Of a stretch of 64,000 nucleotides of DNA, positions 8,588 to 18,012 are shown piece after piece (within the stretch, counting starts at the first letter, position 1; every line of letters begins with the position of its first letter). Origin of the DNA: Bradyrhizobium sp. SSBR45G (GTDB lineage Bacteria > Pseudomonadota > Alphaproteobacteria > Rhizobiales > Xanthobacteraceae); contig NZ_BSCT01000009.1 of NCBI RefSeq assembly GCF_030159255.1, positions 1 to 64,000 of the forward strand, given 5' to 3'. The position numbers and the translations under genes were made by a program. The notes under the pieces are model-generated. The model had not been told where the DNA came from. It did no database searches and saw nothing but the letters and a program-made list of their open reading frames with translations.

Positions 8588-8611
8588 ACGCCCGCGCCGA
8601 GGCGCGGGCGT
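8588..8611 (-). terminator. Rho-independent terminator of the outer-membrane protein gene
   Basis: ACGCCCGCGCC/GGCGCGGGCGT is an 11-bp perfect stem with a GA loop. On the minus strand it is followed by TTTTGCTG. It lies 68 bp beyond the stop of the 8679-9392 gene. Confidence 0.85.
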
Positions 8612-8678
8612 AGGACAATGATGTCATTGCCGGGGCGGTCAGCTAAGCCGTCCAGCTGCGCCATCTCAGCCGGAGGAC

Positions 8679-9392
8679 TCAGTATTTGCCCGCGACCGGG
8701 CCACCCCAGCCGAAACGATAGTTCACGCCGACCTTGACAGTATGGTCCTCGTTGTTGAACCGGCTGCCCACAACCGGTGCCGGACCACCCGTGAAAGTGG
8801 TGTTACCAAAATTATAGTACTGATACTCGGCTTTGGCCGACCAGCTCGGTGCGAACATGTATTCGAGGCCGGCGCCGACGGTGTAGCCATCCTTGGTGTT
8901 GCCGTTCGTGGTGAAGCCGGCCGGCACGCCGGCGACGCTCACGCCGAGGCCGTTACCGTCACGCCAGGCATAGCCGCCCTTGGCATAGACCAGCGCCGGT
9001 CCCCAGGTGTAGCCGAGCCGCCCGGTCACCGAGCCTAGCTGGTTGGCGCCGCTCGAGGTCACGACCGTCGCGCCGGGAAAGCCAAAATTGGTGGTGTTGC
9101 GATCCATCCAGCTGTACTGGGCCTCGATGCCGACCACCCAGTTCGGTGCGAACTGATAGTCGAAGCCGCCCTGCACGCCGCCAAGGAAGCGGCCGTTGTT
9201 GCCCTCGAGGCCGTTGCCGCCCGCGAACGCACCGCCCAGATGCCCGCCGATATAGAAGCCCGTCCAGTTGTAGATGGCCTGCGGCGGCGTCATCGGGGGC
9301 GCCTTTGTATAGGTGCGGGCCGGCATGTCGGCGGCGAAGGCCGGGACAGCCAGAGCGGTCAAAGCCACTGCACTGAAAACAACGCGTTTCAT
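8679..9392 (-). CDS. Outer-membrane beta-barrel protein (Omp25/31-like)
   Basis: The 237-residue product has a signal peptide (MKRVVFSAVALTALAVPAFA) followed by the Rhizobiales Omp25 signature YNWTGFYIGGHLGGAFAGG. Alternating-residue strands follow, including GGVQGGFDYQFAPNWVVGIE, GRLGYTWGPALVYAKGGYAW and AEYQYYNFGNTTF. It ends HTVKVGVNYRFGWGG, so a C-terminal beta-strand signal is present. It should fold as an eight-stranded barrel in the outer membrane, with a structural role. Monocistronic with its own terminator. Confidence 0.92.
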   Translation of the reverse strand: MKRVVFSAVALTALAVPAFAADMPARTYTKAPPMTPPQAIYNWTGFYIGGHLGGAFAGGNGLEGNNGRFLGGVQGGFDYQFAPNWVVGIEAQYSWMDRNTTNFGFPGATVVTSSGANQLGSVTGRLGYTWGPALVYAKGGYAWRDGNGLGVSVAGVPAGFTTNGNTKDGYTVGAGLEYMFAPSWSAKAEYQYYNFGNTTFTGGPAPVVGSRFNNEDHTVKVGVNYRFGWGGPVAGKY

Positions 9393-9753
9393 GGAATGTC
9401 CCTGTTATTCGTTTGCGACATCAATTGAACATCGTGGCCGCATTTGGGTTGCCCGATGGCGGTGACGCAGCTGTGATTGCGTCAGCGTGTCACCAGCGAG
9501 CAACAAAGGCCTTATGTTCCATAGGCTTCCCGAATATTTCGTGAAGCTGCACGCCGCGCCCGACATTTGGTCGCACTACGGCGGCAAAGCGGTTCGATAC
9601 ATCCCCGATTTGTGATCACGACCGCGTCCTGACAACCCGCTGCGACGACTTGGCAGGTCTGCGTCGAGAGCACGGAGCCGCAGCGGCCTCGGGGCGATCA
9701 CACGAGCTCCATTGAAGCACCCCGCTGCGCGTCCGCTCACCGAGGCGGCCGCG
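9393..9753. other. Spacer holding the outer-membrane protein promoter
   Basis: This 360-bp spacer lies upstream of the barrel gene and downstream of the next gene on the same strand. No gene, repeat or clear operator was seen. Confidence 0.4.
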
Positions 9754-10194
9754 TCAACGCGTCATGGCGGCCAACTCTGGAAATGGCCCGTAGGTTGAGC
9801 CGGCGCAAAGCTCGCCTCCCTCCTCGATCAGGCGATCGAAGCGGCCGTCGACATAGACGGCCGCGCGCTCTCTGGCAGGACGGTAGCTGCCGTCGGATTC
9901 TCGGGCCGCATAGCGCACGCAGGTGACATAGCGCAGCCGTCCGCCGACCGTCCGCTGCACCGGCTCGGCCAGGACGCCCTCACGCACCCCCACGGGATTG
10001 TTCAGGTAGGTCCTGAGATAGGACACGATCTCGCCGCGGTAATTGGTCGGAAACGGCTGGTTCGCGACGCCGCGGTCGCCGGTGTAGGAGATGCCGCGAT
10101 TGTCTTCGTTCATGAAAGCAGCCGGTCCGCCGCTGGCGCAGCCGGCCAGCAACAGCGCCAGCGTCACCGCCGGCCACCAAGTCGATCTCCCCAT
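9754..10194 (-). CDS. Hypothetical lipoprotein
   Basis: The 146-residue product starts MGRSTWWPAVTLALLLAGCASGG, a lipoprotein signal with lipobox LAGC. The mature part has YRGEIVSYLRTYLNNPVGVR and RLRYVTCVRYAARESDG, giving a small domain with two more cysteines. The layout matches a lipoprotein family common in Rhizobiales, without a known function. ATG at 10194 puts the signal at the N-terminus. Likely anchored to the inner or outer membrane facing the periplasm. Confidence 0.75.
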   Translation of the reverse strand: MGRSTWWPAVTLALLLAGCASGGPAAFMNEDNRGISYTGDRGVANQPFPTNYRGEIVSYLRTYLNNPVGVREGVLAEPVQRTVGGRLRYVTCVRYAARESDGSYRPARERAAVYVDGRFDRLIEEGGELCAGSTYGPFPELAAMTR

Positions 10195-10375
10195 CCGCAC
10201 AGCGCCCAACTCTGAAAGACATGTCCGACGCCCGCTTCTAACCCAAAGCCGGCAGTCAGGGAAATCGTACCGCTCACGCCACCGCCAAACGGCGGCCGCC
10301 GGCACACGTGAGGCGCGCCGGCGGCACAACACCTGATGGCCTTCTGATGGACGACGTGACCGTCGGCCGGGCCGA

Positions 10376-10768
10376 TCAGCCGCGGCGGGTCGCCGGCGTC
10401 AGGCGCTTGACGCTCATCGTCTTGTGGCCGGTCAGCGAGGCATGCTGAACCTTCACCTTGTCGTGATGGCGAAGGTGCGCGGTATGCCGGTGCGTGTGGC
10501 GGAGCAGCGAGGCGTGCGGCTTGGTCTTCGACTTGCCGACCGTCGGCTTCATCTCATTGGCCTTGTCGCCAACCTGCGTGCCGCCCGCCTTCGCGGCGTC
10601 CGACTTGCCGGCCTCCGTCTTCGCCGCGTCGGTCTTGGCGGTGCCGGTGGTCGTGCCGGTGATCTGCGTCGACTTCGCGGACGTATCGGTTTTTGCAGGA
10701 CCTGCGGCGAATGCGGGCGCAGCCAGGATCGACGCGGCGAGGAGCGCAACGGACATTGTCTTCAGCAT
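10376..10768 (-). CDS. Secreted Lys/Thr/Ala-rich protein with His-rich C-terminus
   Basis: The 130-residue product has a signal peptide (MLKTMSVALLAASILAAPAF) and a low-complexity T/A/K region with short repeats (TAKTDAAKTEAGKSDAAK). The tail carries His clusters (RHTHRHTAHLRHHDK). It is very basic and probably unstructured. Metal binding by the histidines is possible but unproven. ATG at 10768. The GC-rich repeats make several frames open here; this one has the signal peptide. Confidence 0.65.
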   Translation of the reverse strand: MLKTMSVALLAASILAAPAFAAGPAKTDTSAKSTQITGTTTGTAKTDAAKTEAGKSDAAKAGGTQVGDKANEMKPTVGKSKTKPHASLLRHTHRHTAHLRHHDKVKVQHASLTGHKTMSVKRLTPATRRG

Positions 10769-11060
10769 GGTCGTCTCCGTGATGTTGAAGATCTGGAGAC
10801 ACCATCCAGTGGCGGATGGGCTCGTGATCATGGATGCGACCATAGGGAACCGGCACTGAACCCACCCTGAAGTAAAGCGAATGTTTCAGTTCATGCAGAT
10901 GAAGGGATAGTCATCGAGATGACTGGCCTGTCACCATGTGGCCAGTATAATGCACCGATCGCGGCGCAAAATCCGCGCAAATGACCGGGAATATTTCGCA
11001 GCTGCGGAAGTTCTTCTCCGCATGCAGTCACCTGTTGGATCGACAACTCGGGAGATACGA

Positions 11061-11597
11061 ATGAAAAAGTCTGCGATCAGGATTGCCACGCTGGCACTTT
11101 GCGCGATGGCCGTGGCCTCCGGGCCGCTGCTTCTGTCGAAGGCTTATGCCGCGGGCAGCGAGACTCCGTCTTCGCCGCCGCCGGACAAGAAGAAGAAGGA
11201 CAAGAGCTCGAGCATCGAAGATCCGAAGTTCCTCGCGGCCTATCGCACGGCCTACACCTCGATCTATGATCGCGGCGATTACACCACCGCGATCCAGCAG
11301 CTCAAAGCGCTGAACCGCGAGGATGTCGCCGACGTCGCCAATCTGATCGGGTACTCCTACCGCAAGCTCGGCAACTACCAGGCCTCCAAGCAGTATTACG
11401 AGCAGGCCCTGGCGGATGATCCGAACCACGTGCGCACCTGGCAGTATTACGGCCTGTGGCAGCTCGAGCAGGGCAACCGCGAGCAGGCCAAGTACCACCT
11501 CGACAAGGTGGCGCAGCTCGCCGGCACCAACAGCGCCGAATATCGCTCGCTGGCCGACGCGCTTGAGAAGCAGCCGGGCACTGGCCTCGTCTACTGA
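11061..11597 (+). CDS. Secreted TPR-repeat protein
   Basis: The 178-residue product has a signal peptide ending near AYA-AG and a charged linker with KKKKDKSSS. About two tetratricopeptide repeats follow (DRGDYTTAIQQLKALN; LGNYQASKQYYEQALADDPN; LEQGNREQAKYHLDKVAQL). TPRs mediate protein-protein contacts, so this is probably a periplasmic scaffold. ATG at 11061 has GGGAGA nine bases upstream. A strong terminator follows at 11632-11657, so it is monocistronic. Confidence 0.85.
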   Translation: MKKSAIRIATLALCAMAVASGPLLLSKAYAAGSETPSSPPPDKKKKDKSSSIEDPKFLAAYRTAYTSIYDRGDYTTAIQQLKALNREDVADVANLIGYSYRKLGNYQASKQYYEQALADDPNHVRTWQYYGLWQLEQGNREQAKYHLDKVAQLAGTNSAEYRSLADALEKQPGTGLVY

Positions 11598-11631
11598 CGA
11601 CACGCGATCGGATCTGCTCCGATCTCGACAG

Positions 11632-11657
11632 TGGCGCAACCCGAAAGGGTTGCGCCA
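11632..11657 (+). terminator. Rho-independent terminator
   Basis: TGGCGCAACCC-GAAA-GGGTTGCGCCA is a perfect 11-bp stem with a GAAA tetraloop, followed by TTTCTG. It lies 34 bp after the TPR gene. Confidence 0.88.
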
Positions 11658-11745
11658 TTTCTGTTTGTCGGCCGCGGATTGTCGGCTAAGGATGAGCGTC
11701 GCTGCCATCCATTTTCATCATTCGATTTGAACGGGAGATTGCCGC

Positions 11746-13133
11746 GTGGAGTCCTGGCTTGGCGCAGCGCTCGACTATGTCCGCGACTGGATGGCTTTTC
11801 AGGTCGAGGTCTCCGGGCAGCCCGGCTGCATCATCGCCATTGCTCATCGCGGCGAAATCGTCCTGGAAGCCGCCTATGGTCACGGCAATCTCGACACCGG
11901 CGAGCGGCTAACGCCGCGACATCGCTTCCGCATCGCCTCGCATACCAAGGCGTTCACCGCCGCCGGCATCATGCGCCTTCGCGAACAGAAGCGATTGAAG
12001 CTCGACGATGCGGTCGGCCAATACGTCAAGGACCTGCATCCGGACATCGCGACAGCGACCATCAGCCAACTGCTGTCGCACACCGCCGGCCTGATCCGCG
12101 ACGGCAAAGATTCGGGTCAGTTCACCGACGGCCGCTCCTATCTCGACCGGGACGAGCTGCTCGCCGAGCTGAAGCTTCCGCCGGTGATCGATCCGAACAC
12201 CCGCTTCAAATATTCCAACCACGGCTATGGCCTGCTAGGCCTCGTCATCGAGGCGATCAGCGGCGAGCCCTACCCGGCGTTTCTCCAGCGCGAGATCATG
12301 ACGCCGCTCGGTTTGCGCGAAAGCGCGCCGGACATGACGCTGCTCGGCAAGAACGTGCCGTTCGCGCGCGGCCATTCGCGAACCGTGCCGGTCGGCCGCC
12401 GTGTCGTGATTCCCGGCGACAATCCGACCAACGCCATCATGGCCGCGGCGGGCGTGGTCGCCACGGCCGCCGACACCGCGCGCTTCTTCGCCCAGCTCGC
12501 GCCGAACGCGAAGAAGAGCCTGCTGTCGGTCGCGAGCCGCCGCGAGATGACCCGCCGGCAATGGCGGGTCCCGCAGGACATCGAGGAAGTCTATTACGGC
12601 CTTGCCTGATGAGCGGCACCACCGCCGGCTTCGACTGGTTCGGCCATGGCGGCGGCTTCCAGGGCTACATCTCGCGCACCTCGGTGATTCCCGCCCACGA
12701 CATCGCGATCACCGTGCTCACCAACGCGGTCGACGGCTGGGCGCCCGGCTGGGCCAACGGCATCAAGTTCATCCTGCAGGCCTTCGCCACCCACGGCGCA
12801 CCATCGCGCAGGACGCACGACTGGACCGGGCGCTGGTGGACGCTGTGGGGCGCGGTCGATCTGGTCCCGTTCGGCGCCCAGGTTCTGGTCGCCAACCCGT
12901 CCTTCATCAATCCCTTCATCGATGCCGCCCGCATCGAGGTCACCGGCCGCGACGCCGGCCGCATCGTCCAGGCCGCCGGCTATGCGAGCCATGGCGAACC
13001 GGTTCGGCGGGTGCGCACCAAAACCGGCGTCAGCGAGATCTGGCTCGCCGGCACCCGCGTGCGCCCCGAGCGCGTGGTCCGCACGGAGATGGAGCGGAAA
13101 TACCCGAAGGGACGGCGGAAGAAGGACGCGTAG
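11746..13133 (+). pseudogene. Beta-lactamase-fold serine hydrolase with a frameshift
   Basis: The first part (287 residues, GTG start at 11746 after GGGAGA) is a class C beta-lactamase/DD-peptidase-like hydrolase. It has SHTK at residues 65-68 (nucleophile and lysine), YSN at 156-158 and an N-terminal substrate domain. It stops abruptly after EEVYYGLA at 12609. The neighbouring frame carries on without interruption: LMSGTTAGFDWFGHGGGFQG (including the HGGG that replaces KTG), to a stop at 13133. Adding one G near 12604 restores YYGLGLMSG and gives about 462 residues. Either a real inactivating deletion or a base-call error. Confidence 0.85.
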
Positions 13134-13150
13134 CGGCAGCGTCGACGCGC

Positions 13151-13181
13151 AGCCCGGATGAGCGATGGCGACATCCGGGCT
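13151..13181. repeat. Short palindromic repeat, family C
   Basis: AGCCCGGATG and CATCCGGGCT are 10-bp arms around an 11-bp centre. Related sequence occurs at 22432-22494, 25868-25929, 37873-37923 and 62924-62953, always between genes. Confidence 0.75.
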
Positions 13182-13201
13182 CCGAACGACGCTCTCTTCA
13201 T

Positions 13202-13277
13202 CGTCATTGCGAGCGCAGCGAAGCAATCCAGGGTGGTGTGCGGGACTCTGGATTGCTTCGCTGCGCTCGCAATGACG
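13202..13277. repeat. Palindromic repeat, family A, 30-bp perfect arms
   Basis: Arms 13202-13231 and 13248-13277 are perfect reverse complements (starting CGTCATTGCGAGCGCAGCGA) around a 16-bp spacer. A diverged copy lies at 19050-19125. It sits downstream of the hydrolase gene and the convergent peptidase gene. Confidence 0.9.
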
Positions 13278-13389
13278 GAGCAAGTTGGAAGGGCGGAGGA
13301 CGTCAGCGGCAACGCTCCTGTAGCCCAGATGATCGACTTGTCCGCCGAAGCTCGCCAGGGCAAGGCAGAAGCGACATCCAGACGACGAA

Positions 13390-14961
13390 CTACTTCATCA
13401 GCGCCTCGACCTCGCCGCGGAAAGCCTTCCGCGCATCGTCGCGGGAATAGAACATGTGCCCGCCCGGATAGACCACCAGCTTGACCCGCGGCGGCCGGGC
13501 GAAGGACGGCAGCTGGTCGAGCACGATCTTCGAGCCGTAATACGGCGTGGCGAGGTCGAACAGGCCGTGGCCGACCAGCAGCTTCAGCTTCGGGTCGAGC
13601 GCCAGGATCTGCCGGATGTCGCTCATCGATTCCGGCGGGCTGATGCCGCGGCCGAAATCCCAGGACCGGTTTACCGCGCCGCTCAACAGCTCATAGGAGC
13701 CGTCGGGACGCCAGTTCAGCTTGCGGGTCGTCAGCTCGACCGCGGCGCTGGTCAGCGGCGCGGTGAGCACGTCGCCTGAGGGATCGGCGCTGCGCGAATG
13801 GCTGGAATCCGGATAGGGATCGATGCCCAGCACCGAGCCATCATAGCGGCCGGTGATGCGGCCGTTCTTGCGGTCGAACTCGCGGCGAAACTCGGAGACA
13901 TCGAAGCGGCCGGCAAGTCTGCGGCTGACCGTCTGGTCGATCCCTGTCAGGCTCGCCACCGCGTCGGCGAGCCGGTTGGTCGCCTCCGCATCGGCCTCGC
14001 CTTTCACGAGGTCGAGCAGGAAATCGCCGCTGGCGTAACGCTCGACATCGGCGAGATCGGCCCGTGTCACCGGCCCCTTCATCTGCCTGGCGACAGCGGC
14101 ATAGCTCGGCAGGCTGGCAACATATTGCATCAGGCTGGAGCCGGAATAATCGCGGAAATCCAGCAGCGGAGAGAGCAGGACCAGGCCGCTGACGCCGATG
14201 CCCTGGTCCTGCTGCAGGTTGCCCACGATCTTCGGCCCGCGGATCCCGCCATAGCTTTCGGCGGTGATGAATTTGGGGGACGCCAGCCGGTCGTGCTTCT
14301 CGAGCCAACGGCGCACCACCAGCGACAGCGAGCGCACGTCGCCATCGACCGAGAAGAAGCGCTTGCGGACCTCGTCGCCGGTCGCGACGAAGCGGCTGTA
14401 GCCGGTGCCGACGGGATCGATGAAGACGAGATCGGTGAAGTCGAGCCAGGTTTCGGCATTGGGAAGCAGGTCCGGCTTCGACGACGGCGTCACGCTGGGC
14501 GCGTCGATCGAGATGCGCCACGGGCCGGCGTTGCCGAGCTGCAGATAGGCCGAGGACGCGCCCGGCCCGCCATTGAAGAAGAAGGTGACCGGACGGCTCG
14601 CACGCTGGGTGCCGTCGAGCTGATAGGAGGTGTAGGCAATGTCGGCCTGAGGCTCGCCCTTGTCGTCGAACACGCGGATCGCGCCTGCCGTCGCCGTAAA
14701 CGACAAGGTGCGGCCGGGCAGCTCGAGCTTTTGCGTCGTCGTGGAATCCGCCGGCAGCTTGTGCTGCTCGGCTGCCGACGACGAACTGGACGGACCGGCC
14801 GACCGATTGCCGGCCGAACCGGTGCGGGATCCGCCGGGCGCCGCCTGCTCCTGCCCGGCTGGAGGGGTATCCTGCGCCCGCAAGGTGGGACCGGCGACCA
14901 GAATCGCGAGGGCCAAGGCCGTGAGACCCGATCGCAAGATGGACGACTTCAAACCTGCCAT
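13390..14961 (-). CDS. Secreted peptidase S10-type serine carboxypeptidase
   Basis: The 523-residue product has a signal peptide (LTALALAILVAGPTLRAQ), a low-complexity linker, then an S10 alpha/beta-hydrolase domain. It shows FFNGGPGASSAYLQLGNAGP (oxyanion region), FITAESYGGIRGP (nucleophile serine), LLVGHGLFDLATPY (aspartate) and YPGGHMFYSRDDAR (histidine). S10 enzymes remove C-terminal residues at acidic pH. ATG at 14961 (MAGLKSS) was preferred over an upstream ATG because it puts the signal peptide near the start. Export to the periplasm is expected. Confidence 0.88.
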   Translation of the reverse strand: MAGLKSSILRSGLTALALAILVAGPTLRAQDTPPAGQEQAAPGGSRTGSAGNRSAGPSSSSSAAEQHKLPADSTTTQKLELPGRTLSFTATAGAIRVFDDKGEPQADIAYTSYQLDGTQRASRPVTFFFNGGPGASSAYLQLGNAGPWRISIDAPSVTPSSKPDLLPNAETWLDFTDLVFIDPVGTGYSRFVATGDEVRKRFFSVDGDVRSLSLVVRRWLEKHDRLASPKFITAESYGGIRGPKIVGNLQQDQGIGVSGLVLLSPLLDFRDYSGSSLMQYVASLPSYAAVARQMKGPVTRADLADVERYASGDFLLDLVKGEADAEATNRLADAVASLTGIDQTVSRRLAGRFDVSEFRREFDRKNGRITGRYDGSVLGIDPYPDSSHSRSADPSGDVLTAPLTSAAVELTTRKLNWRPDGSYELLSGAVNRSWDFGRGISPPESMSDIRQILALDPKLKLLVGHGLFDLATPYYGSKIVLDQLPSFARPPRVKLVVYPGGHMFYSRDDARKAFRGEVEALMK

Positions 14962-15183
14962 CGGCTCAAACTCCCTGGACGCCAACCGAATAGACCATCG
15001 CGGCCCGTAACGCATGAAACGCGGCGGAGAACCAACCTCAACCAACGCTTCCGTGATCCAGGTCACATCAGGGCAAGTGCCTGTGACCGGCAGTTGTGCT
15101 ATGGGCTCGAACCTCTCGATCCCGTCCAACGTCCCATCAATGGGACAAGAGGCGCACCGCCGGTTGCGATCACGGAGTTCATC

Positions 15184-15846
15184 ATGAAGTTGCCGACGTT
15201 CATCGTCGTGGCCCTGACGGGGCTCGTGGCCCCCGCCTTGGCCGGGCCGCCCGCGGCCCTGGTCGAGGACGTCCAGGGCGAGGTCGCCGGCGCTGAATTG
15301 ATGGATTATGTCGCGCCAGGTCAGGTGATCAAGCTCGGCCGCGACGGCAGCGTGGTCATGAGCTACCTCAAATCATGCCGCCGCGAAACCGTCAGCGGCG
15401 CCGGCAGCGTGACCATCGGTCCCGCCGAGAGCACGGCTGACGGCGTCATGCTCAAGAGCGACATCGTCAATTGCGACGCCAGCCATGCGCAGGCAAGCTC
15501 GCGTGAAACCAGCGAGGTGGCGGCGACCATCGTGCGCGGCCTGGGGCCGGACAGCGCGCCGCTGGCGCAGGCCGTCATCTACGGCGCCTCGCCGATCGTC
15601 GAGGCCAAGGGCCGCGGCACGCTGATCGTCGAACGGCTCGACCAGCCGGGCGAGCGCCAGCAGATCGAGTTGACCGGCCGGCAATACAAGGGCCGCTTCT
15701 ACGATTTCGCCGGCACCAGCCATCCACTGACGCCGGGCGGCACCTATGTCGCGAGCTTCGGTCCGTCGCGGCTCGTGTTCAAGGTCGACGCGCAGGCCAA
15801 GGCCGGTCCCGGACCGGCCATCGGGCGGTTGATCCGGCTCAACTGA
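15184..15846 (+). CDS. Secreted FecR-like protein paired with a CHASE2 cyclase
   Basis: The 220-residue product has a signal peptide (MKLPTFIVVALTGLVAPALA) and a domain like periplasmic FecR modules: VEDVQGEVAGAEL..., LGRDGSVVMSYLKSCRRETV, then SGAGSVTIGP. FecR-like domains sense or transduce signals outside the inner membrane. Its stop is 18 bp before the start of the adenylate cyclase gene, so the two are almost certainly co-transcribed. The domain call is from the motif pattern and is moderately sure. ATG at 15184. Confidence 0.75.
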   Translation: MKLPTFIVVALTGLVAPALAGPPAALVEDVQGEVAGAELMDYVAPGQVIKLGRDGSVVMSYLKSCRRETVSGAGSVTIGPAESTADGVMLKSDIVNCDASHAQASSRETSEVAATIVRGLGPDSAPLAQAVIYGASPIVEAKGRGTLIVERLDQPGERQQIELTGRQYKGRFYDFAGTSHPLTPGGTYVASFGPSRLVFKVDAQAKAGPGPAIGRLIRLN

Positions 15847-15864
15847 AATCGAAAGCAGCTGTCG

Positions 15865-18012
15865 GTGGCGATCGGACGCCGGACGCGCGACGCGCTCGCC
15901 CTCATCGCGATCGCGCTCGCCTGCGTCGGCCTGTTCATCTCGCCGGCGTTCGAGCGCGGCCGCGGCCTGTCCCTGGATGCGCTGACCTGGCTGCGCTTCG
16001 AGGCGTTCGGCAACCGGCATGACGCCGCGACCAGTCCCGCCGTCGTGATCGCGATCGACGAGGAGAGCTATCAGGCCCCACCCTTCAAGGGCGCGCCGCT
16101 GCTGGCCTGGACCGGCGAGATCGGCCGCGTGCTGACGTCCGTGCTCGATGGCGGCGCCAAGGTGGTCGGCTTCGACATGGTGTTCCAGACCTCGATCGAG
16201 CAGTCGGAGATTCCGCTGGGCGATTCGACGCTCGGCGACAAGACGCGCGGCTTCGATCGCGATTTCCTGCGCGCGCTGGCGACCGCCGCAGCCGGCGGCA
16301 AGGTGGTGCTCGGCGAGATCTTCGGCGAGCCTCCGATCCTGCCCGCGCCCGGACAGCGCATCGCGGTGCGCCAGCAGCAGAACCTGCGGCCGCTCAACAC
16401 CTACACCGACAGCGACGATGTCGTCCGCCGACATCCGCTGACGCTGAGCGCGAACGGCAAGGCGATTCCGAGCATGGCGCTCGAGCTGGCGGCACGCGCC
16501 CGCGGCACCGCGCCCGTGTTCACGTCCGACGGCGTGACGCTTGGCGATGACCGCGTGCCCAGCAGCGTGCCCGGCATCATGACGTTGAACTTCGCGGGCG
16601 GCGCGCAGGACATCCCGACCTACTCCTTCGCCGACCTGCGCGCCTGCGCGGTCAAGGGCGACAAGGATTATTTCCGCCGCGAGTTCGCCGGCAAGGTCGT
16701 CCTGATCGGCACGGTCGGGATCGAGGACCGGCGGCTGACGTCGAAGCGCTTCGCGACCCGCGCCGAGGGCGCGCGGCGGCCGCGCTGCGCGCTGGAGGAG
16801 CGCAAGGTCACCGAGACGTTCGCCCGCAGCACCATCGCCGGCGTCTACATCCACGCGACCGCGGTGAACAATCTGGTCAGGCAGGACGCCGCCATCGAAA
16901 TGAGCCGGCTCGCCATCTTCGGCATCGCGATGACGATGGCGCTGCTGGCCGCCCTGCTCGCCCGCCTGCTGCGGCCGACCTTCGCGGCCGGACTCCTGGG
17001 CCTGCTGGCCGTTGTCTACGCTGCGCTGGCCACCGCGCTCTTCAACCAGGCCATCGTGCTGCCATTGGCCGAGCCGCTCGCCGCTGGCGTACTCGCACTG
17101 GCCGCGACCACCGGCTATCGCTTCATGGTCACCGACAAGGACCGCCGGCTGCTGCAGAAGAGCTTTGCCTATTACCTCGCGCCGCGCGAGATCGACCGCA
17201 TGCTGGCCTCGCGCCGGCTGCCGCAGCTCGGCGGCGAAACGCGCGAGGTCACGGTGTTCTTCTCCGACATCGTAGGCTTCTCGCGCATCGCCGAGCAGAT
17301 GACGCCGGAGCAGCTGATGGCGCTGACCAACGAATATCTGTCGGCGATGACCGACGTCATCGAAAGCCATGACGGCTATGTCGACAAATATATCGGCGAC
17401 TCCGTGGTCGCGGTGTTCGGCGCCCCGCTCGACGATCCGGACCATGCGAAGAGCGCCGCGCGCGCGGCGCTCGGCTGCAAGGCGAGGCTCGCCGAGCTCA
17501 ATCTGTCGTCGACGGCGTTCCAGGGCATCACGGTGGCGCAACGCATCGGCATCAACAGCGGCGCCGCGCTGGTCGGCAATTTCGGCTCGCAGCGCCGCTT
17601 CAACTATTCCGTGATGAGCGACGCGGTGAACGTCGCCTCGCGGCTCGAAGGCGCCAACAAGTTCTACGGCACCACGATCATCGCCTCGGACAGCACCGTG
17701 GCGCTCGCCGGCGCCGAGTTCGCCTGGCGCGAGCTCGACACGATCCGGGTCAAGGGCCGCGAGCAGTCGCTGAAGATCCATGAGCTGCACGGCCGCGCTG
17801 CCGAGCTCACGCCGCACGACCAGGCTGTGCTCGCCGGCTACGCGGCGGGTCTGGCGCATTGGCGGGCTGGCGAACTGCCGCAGGCGGCCGAATGCTTTGC
17901 GCCGGCGGCCACGAGCGACCCGCCGAGCGCCCTGTTCGCCGAACGCGTGACTGCAACGATGCGGGACGAAGCCGCCGCCTGGGATCCCGTGCGCACATTG
18001 CAAGAGAAATGA
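15865..18012 (+). CDS. CHASE2-domain adenylate cyclase
   Basis: The 715-residue product has an N-terminal membrane helix, an extracytoplasmic CHASE2 sensor (about residues 30-330), three closely spaced helices (about 350-430) and a class III cyclase domain (about 460-640). The cyclase keeps both metal aspartates (FFSDIVGF, YIGDSVVAVFG), the adenine-selecting Lys and Asp (YVDKYIGD, VMSDAVNVASRLE) and the transition-state Asn/Arg. It should make cAMP from ATP in response to a periplasmic signal. The GTG start at 15865 lies 18 bp after the FecR-like gene, the likely signal partner. Confidence 0.93.
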   Translation: MAIGRRTRDALALIAIALACVGLFISPAFERGRGLSLDALTWLRFEAFGNRHDAATSPAVVIAIDEESYQAPPFKGAPLLAWTGEIGRVLTSVLDGGAKVVGFDMVFQTSIEQSEIPLGDSTLGDKTRGFDRDFLRALATAAAGGKVVLGEIFGEPPILPAPGQRIAVRQQQNLRPLNTYTDSDDVVRRHPLTLSANGKAIPSMALELAARARGTAPVFTSDGVTLGDDRVPSSVPGIMTLNFAGGAQDIPTYSFADLRACAVKGDKDYFRREFAGKVVLIGTVGIEDRRLTSKRFATRAEGARRPRCALEERKVTETFARSTIAGVYIHATAVNNLVRQDAAIEMSRLAIFGIAMTMALLAALLARLLRPTFAAGLLGLLAVVYAALATALFNQAIVLPLAEPLAAGVLALAATTGYRFMVTDKDRRLLQKSFAYYLAPREIDRMLASRRLPQLGGETREVTVFFSDIVGFSRIAEQMTPEQLMALTNEYLSAMTDVIESHDGYVDKYIGDSVVAVFGAPLDDPDHAKSAARAALGCKARLAELNLSSTAFQGITVAQRIGINSGAALVGNFGSQRRFNYSVMSDAVNVASRLEGANKFYGTTIIASDSTVALAGAEFAWRELDTIRVKGREQSLKIHELHGRAAELTPHDQAVLAGYAAGLAHWRAGELPQAAECFAPAATSDPPSALFAERVTATMRDEAAAWDPVRTLQEK

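Noticed and set aside
8588..8611. Possible riboswitch near the outer-membrane protein gene
   Set aside because: It is a simple 11-bp terminator at the 3' side of that gene, with no aptamer-like structure.
13200..13280. Possible CRISPR repeats
   Set aside because: Repeats are palindromic, dispersed and unequal in spacing; there is no array and no cas gene.
13798..15846. 682-residue plus-strand frame
   Set aside because: Its first part is antisense to the S10 peptidase. Only the end, from ATG 15184, is the real FecR-like gene.
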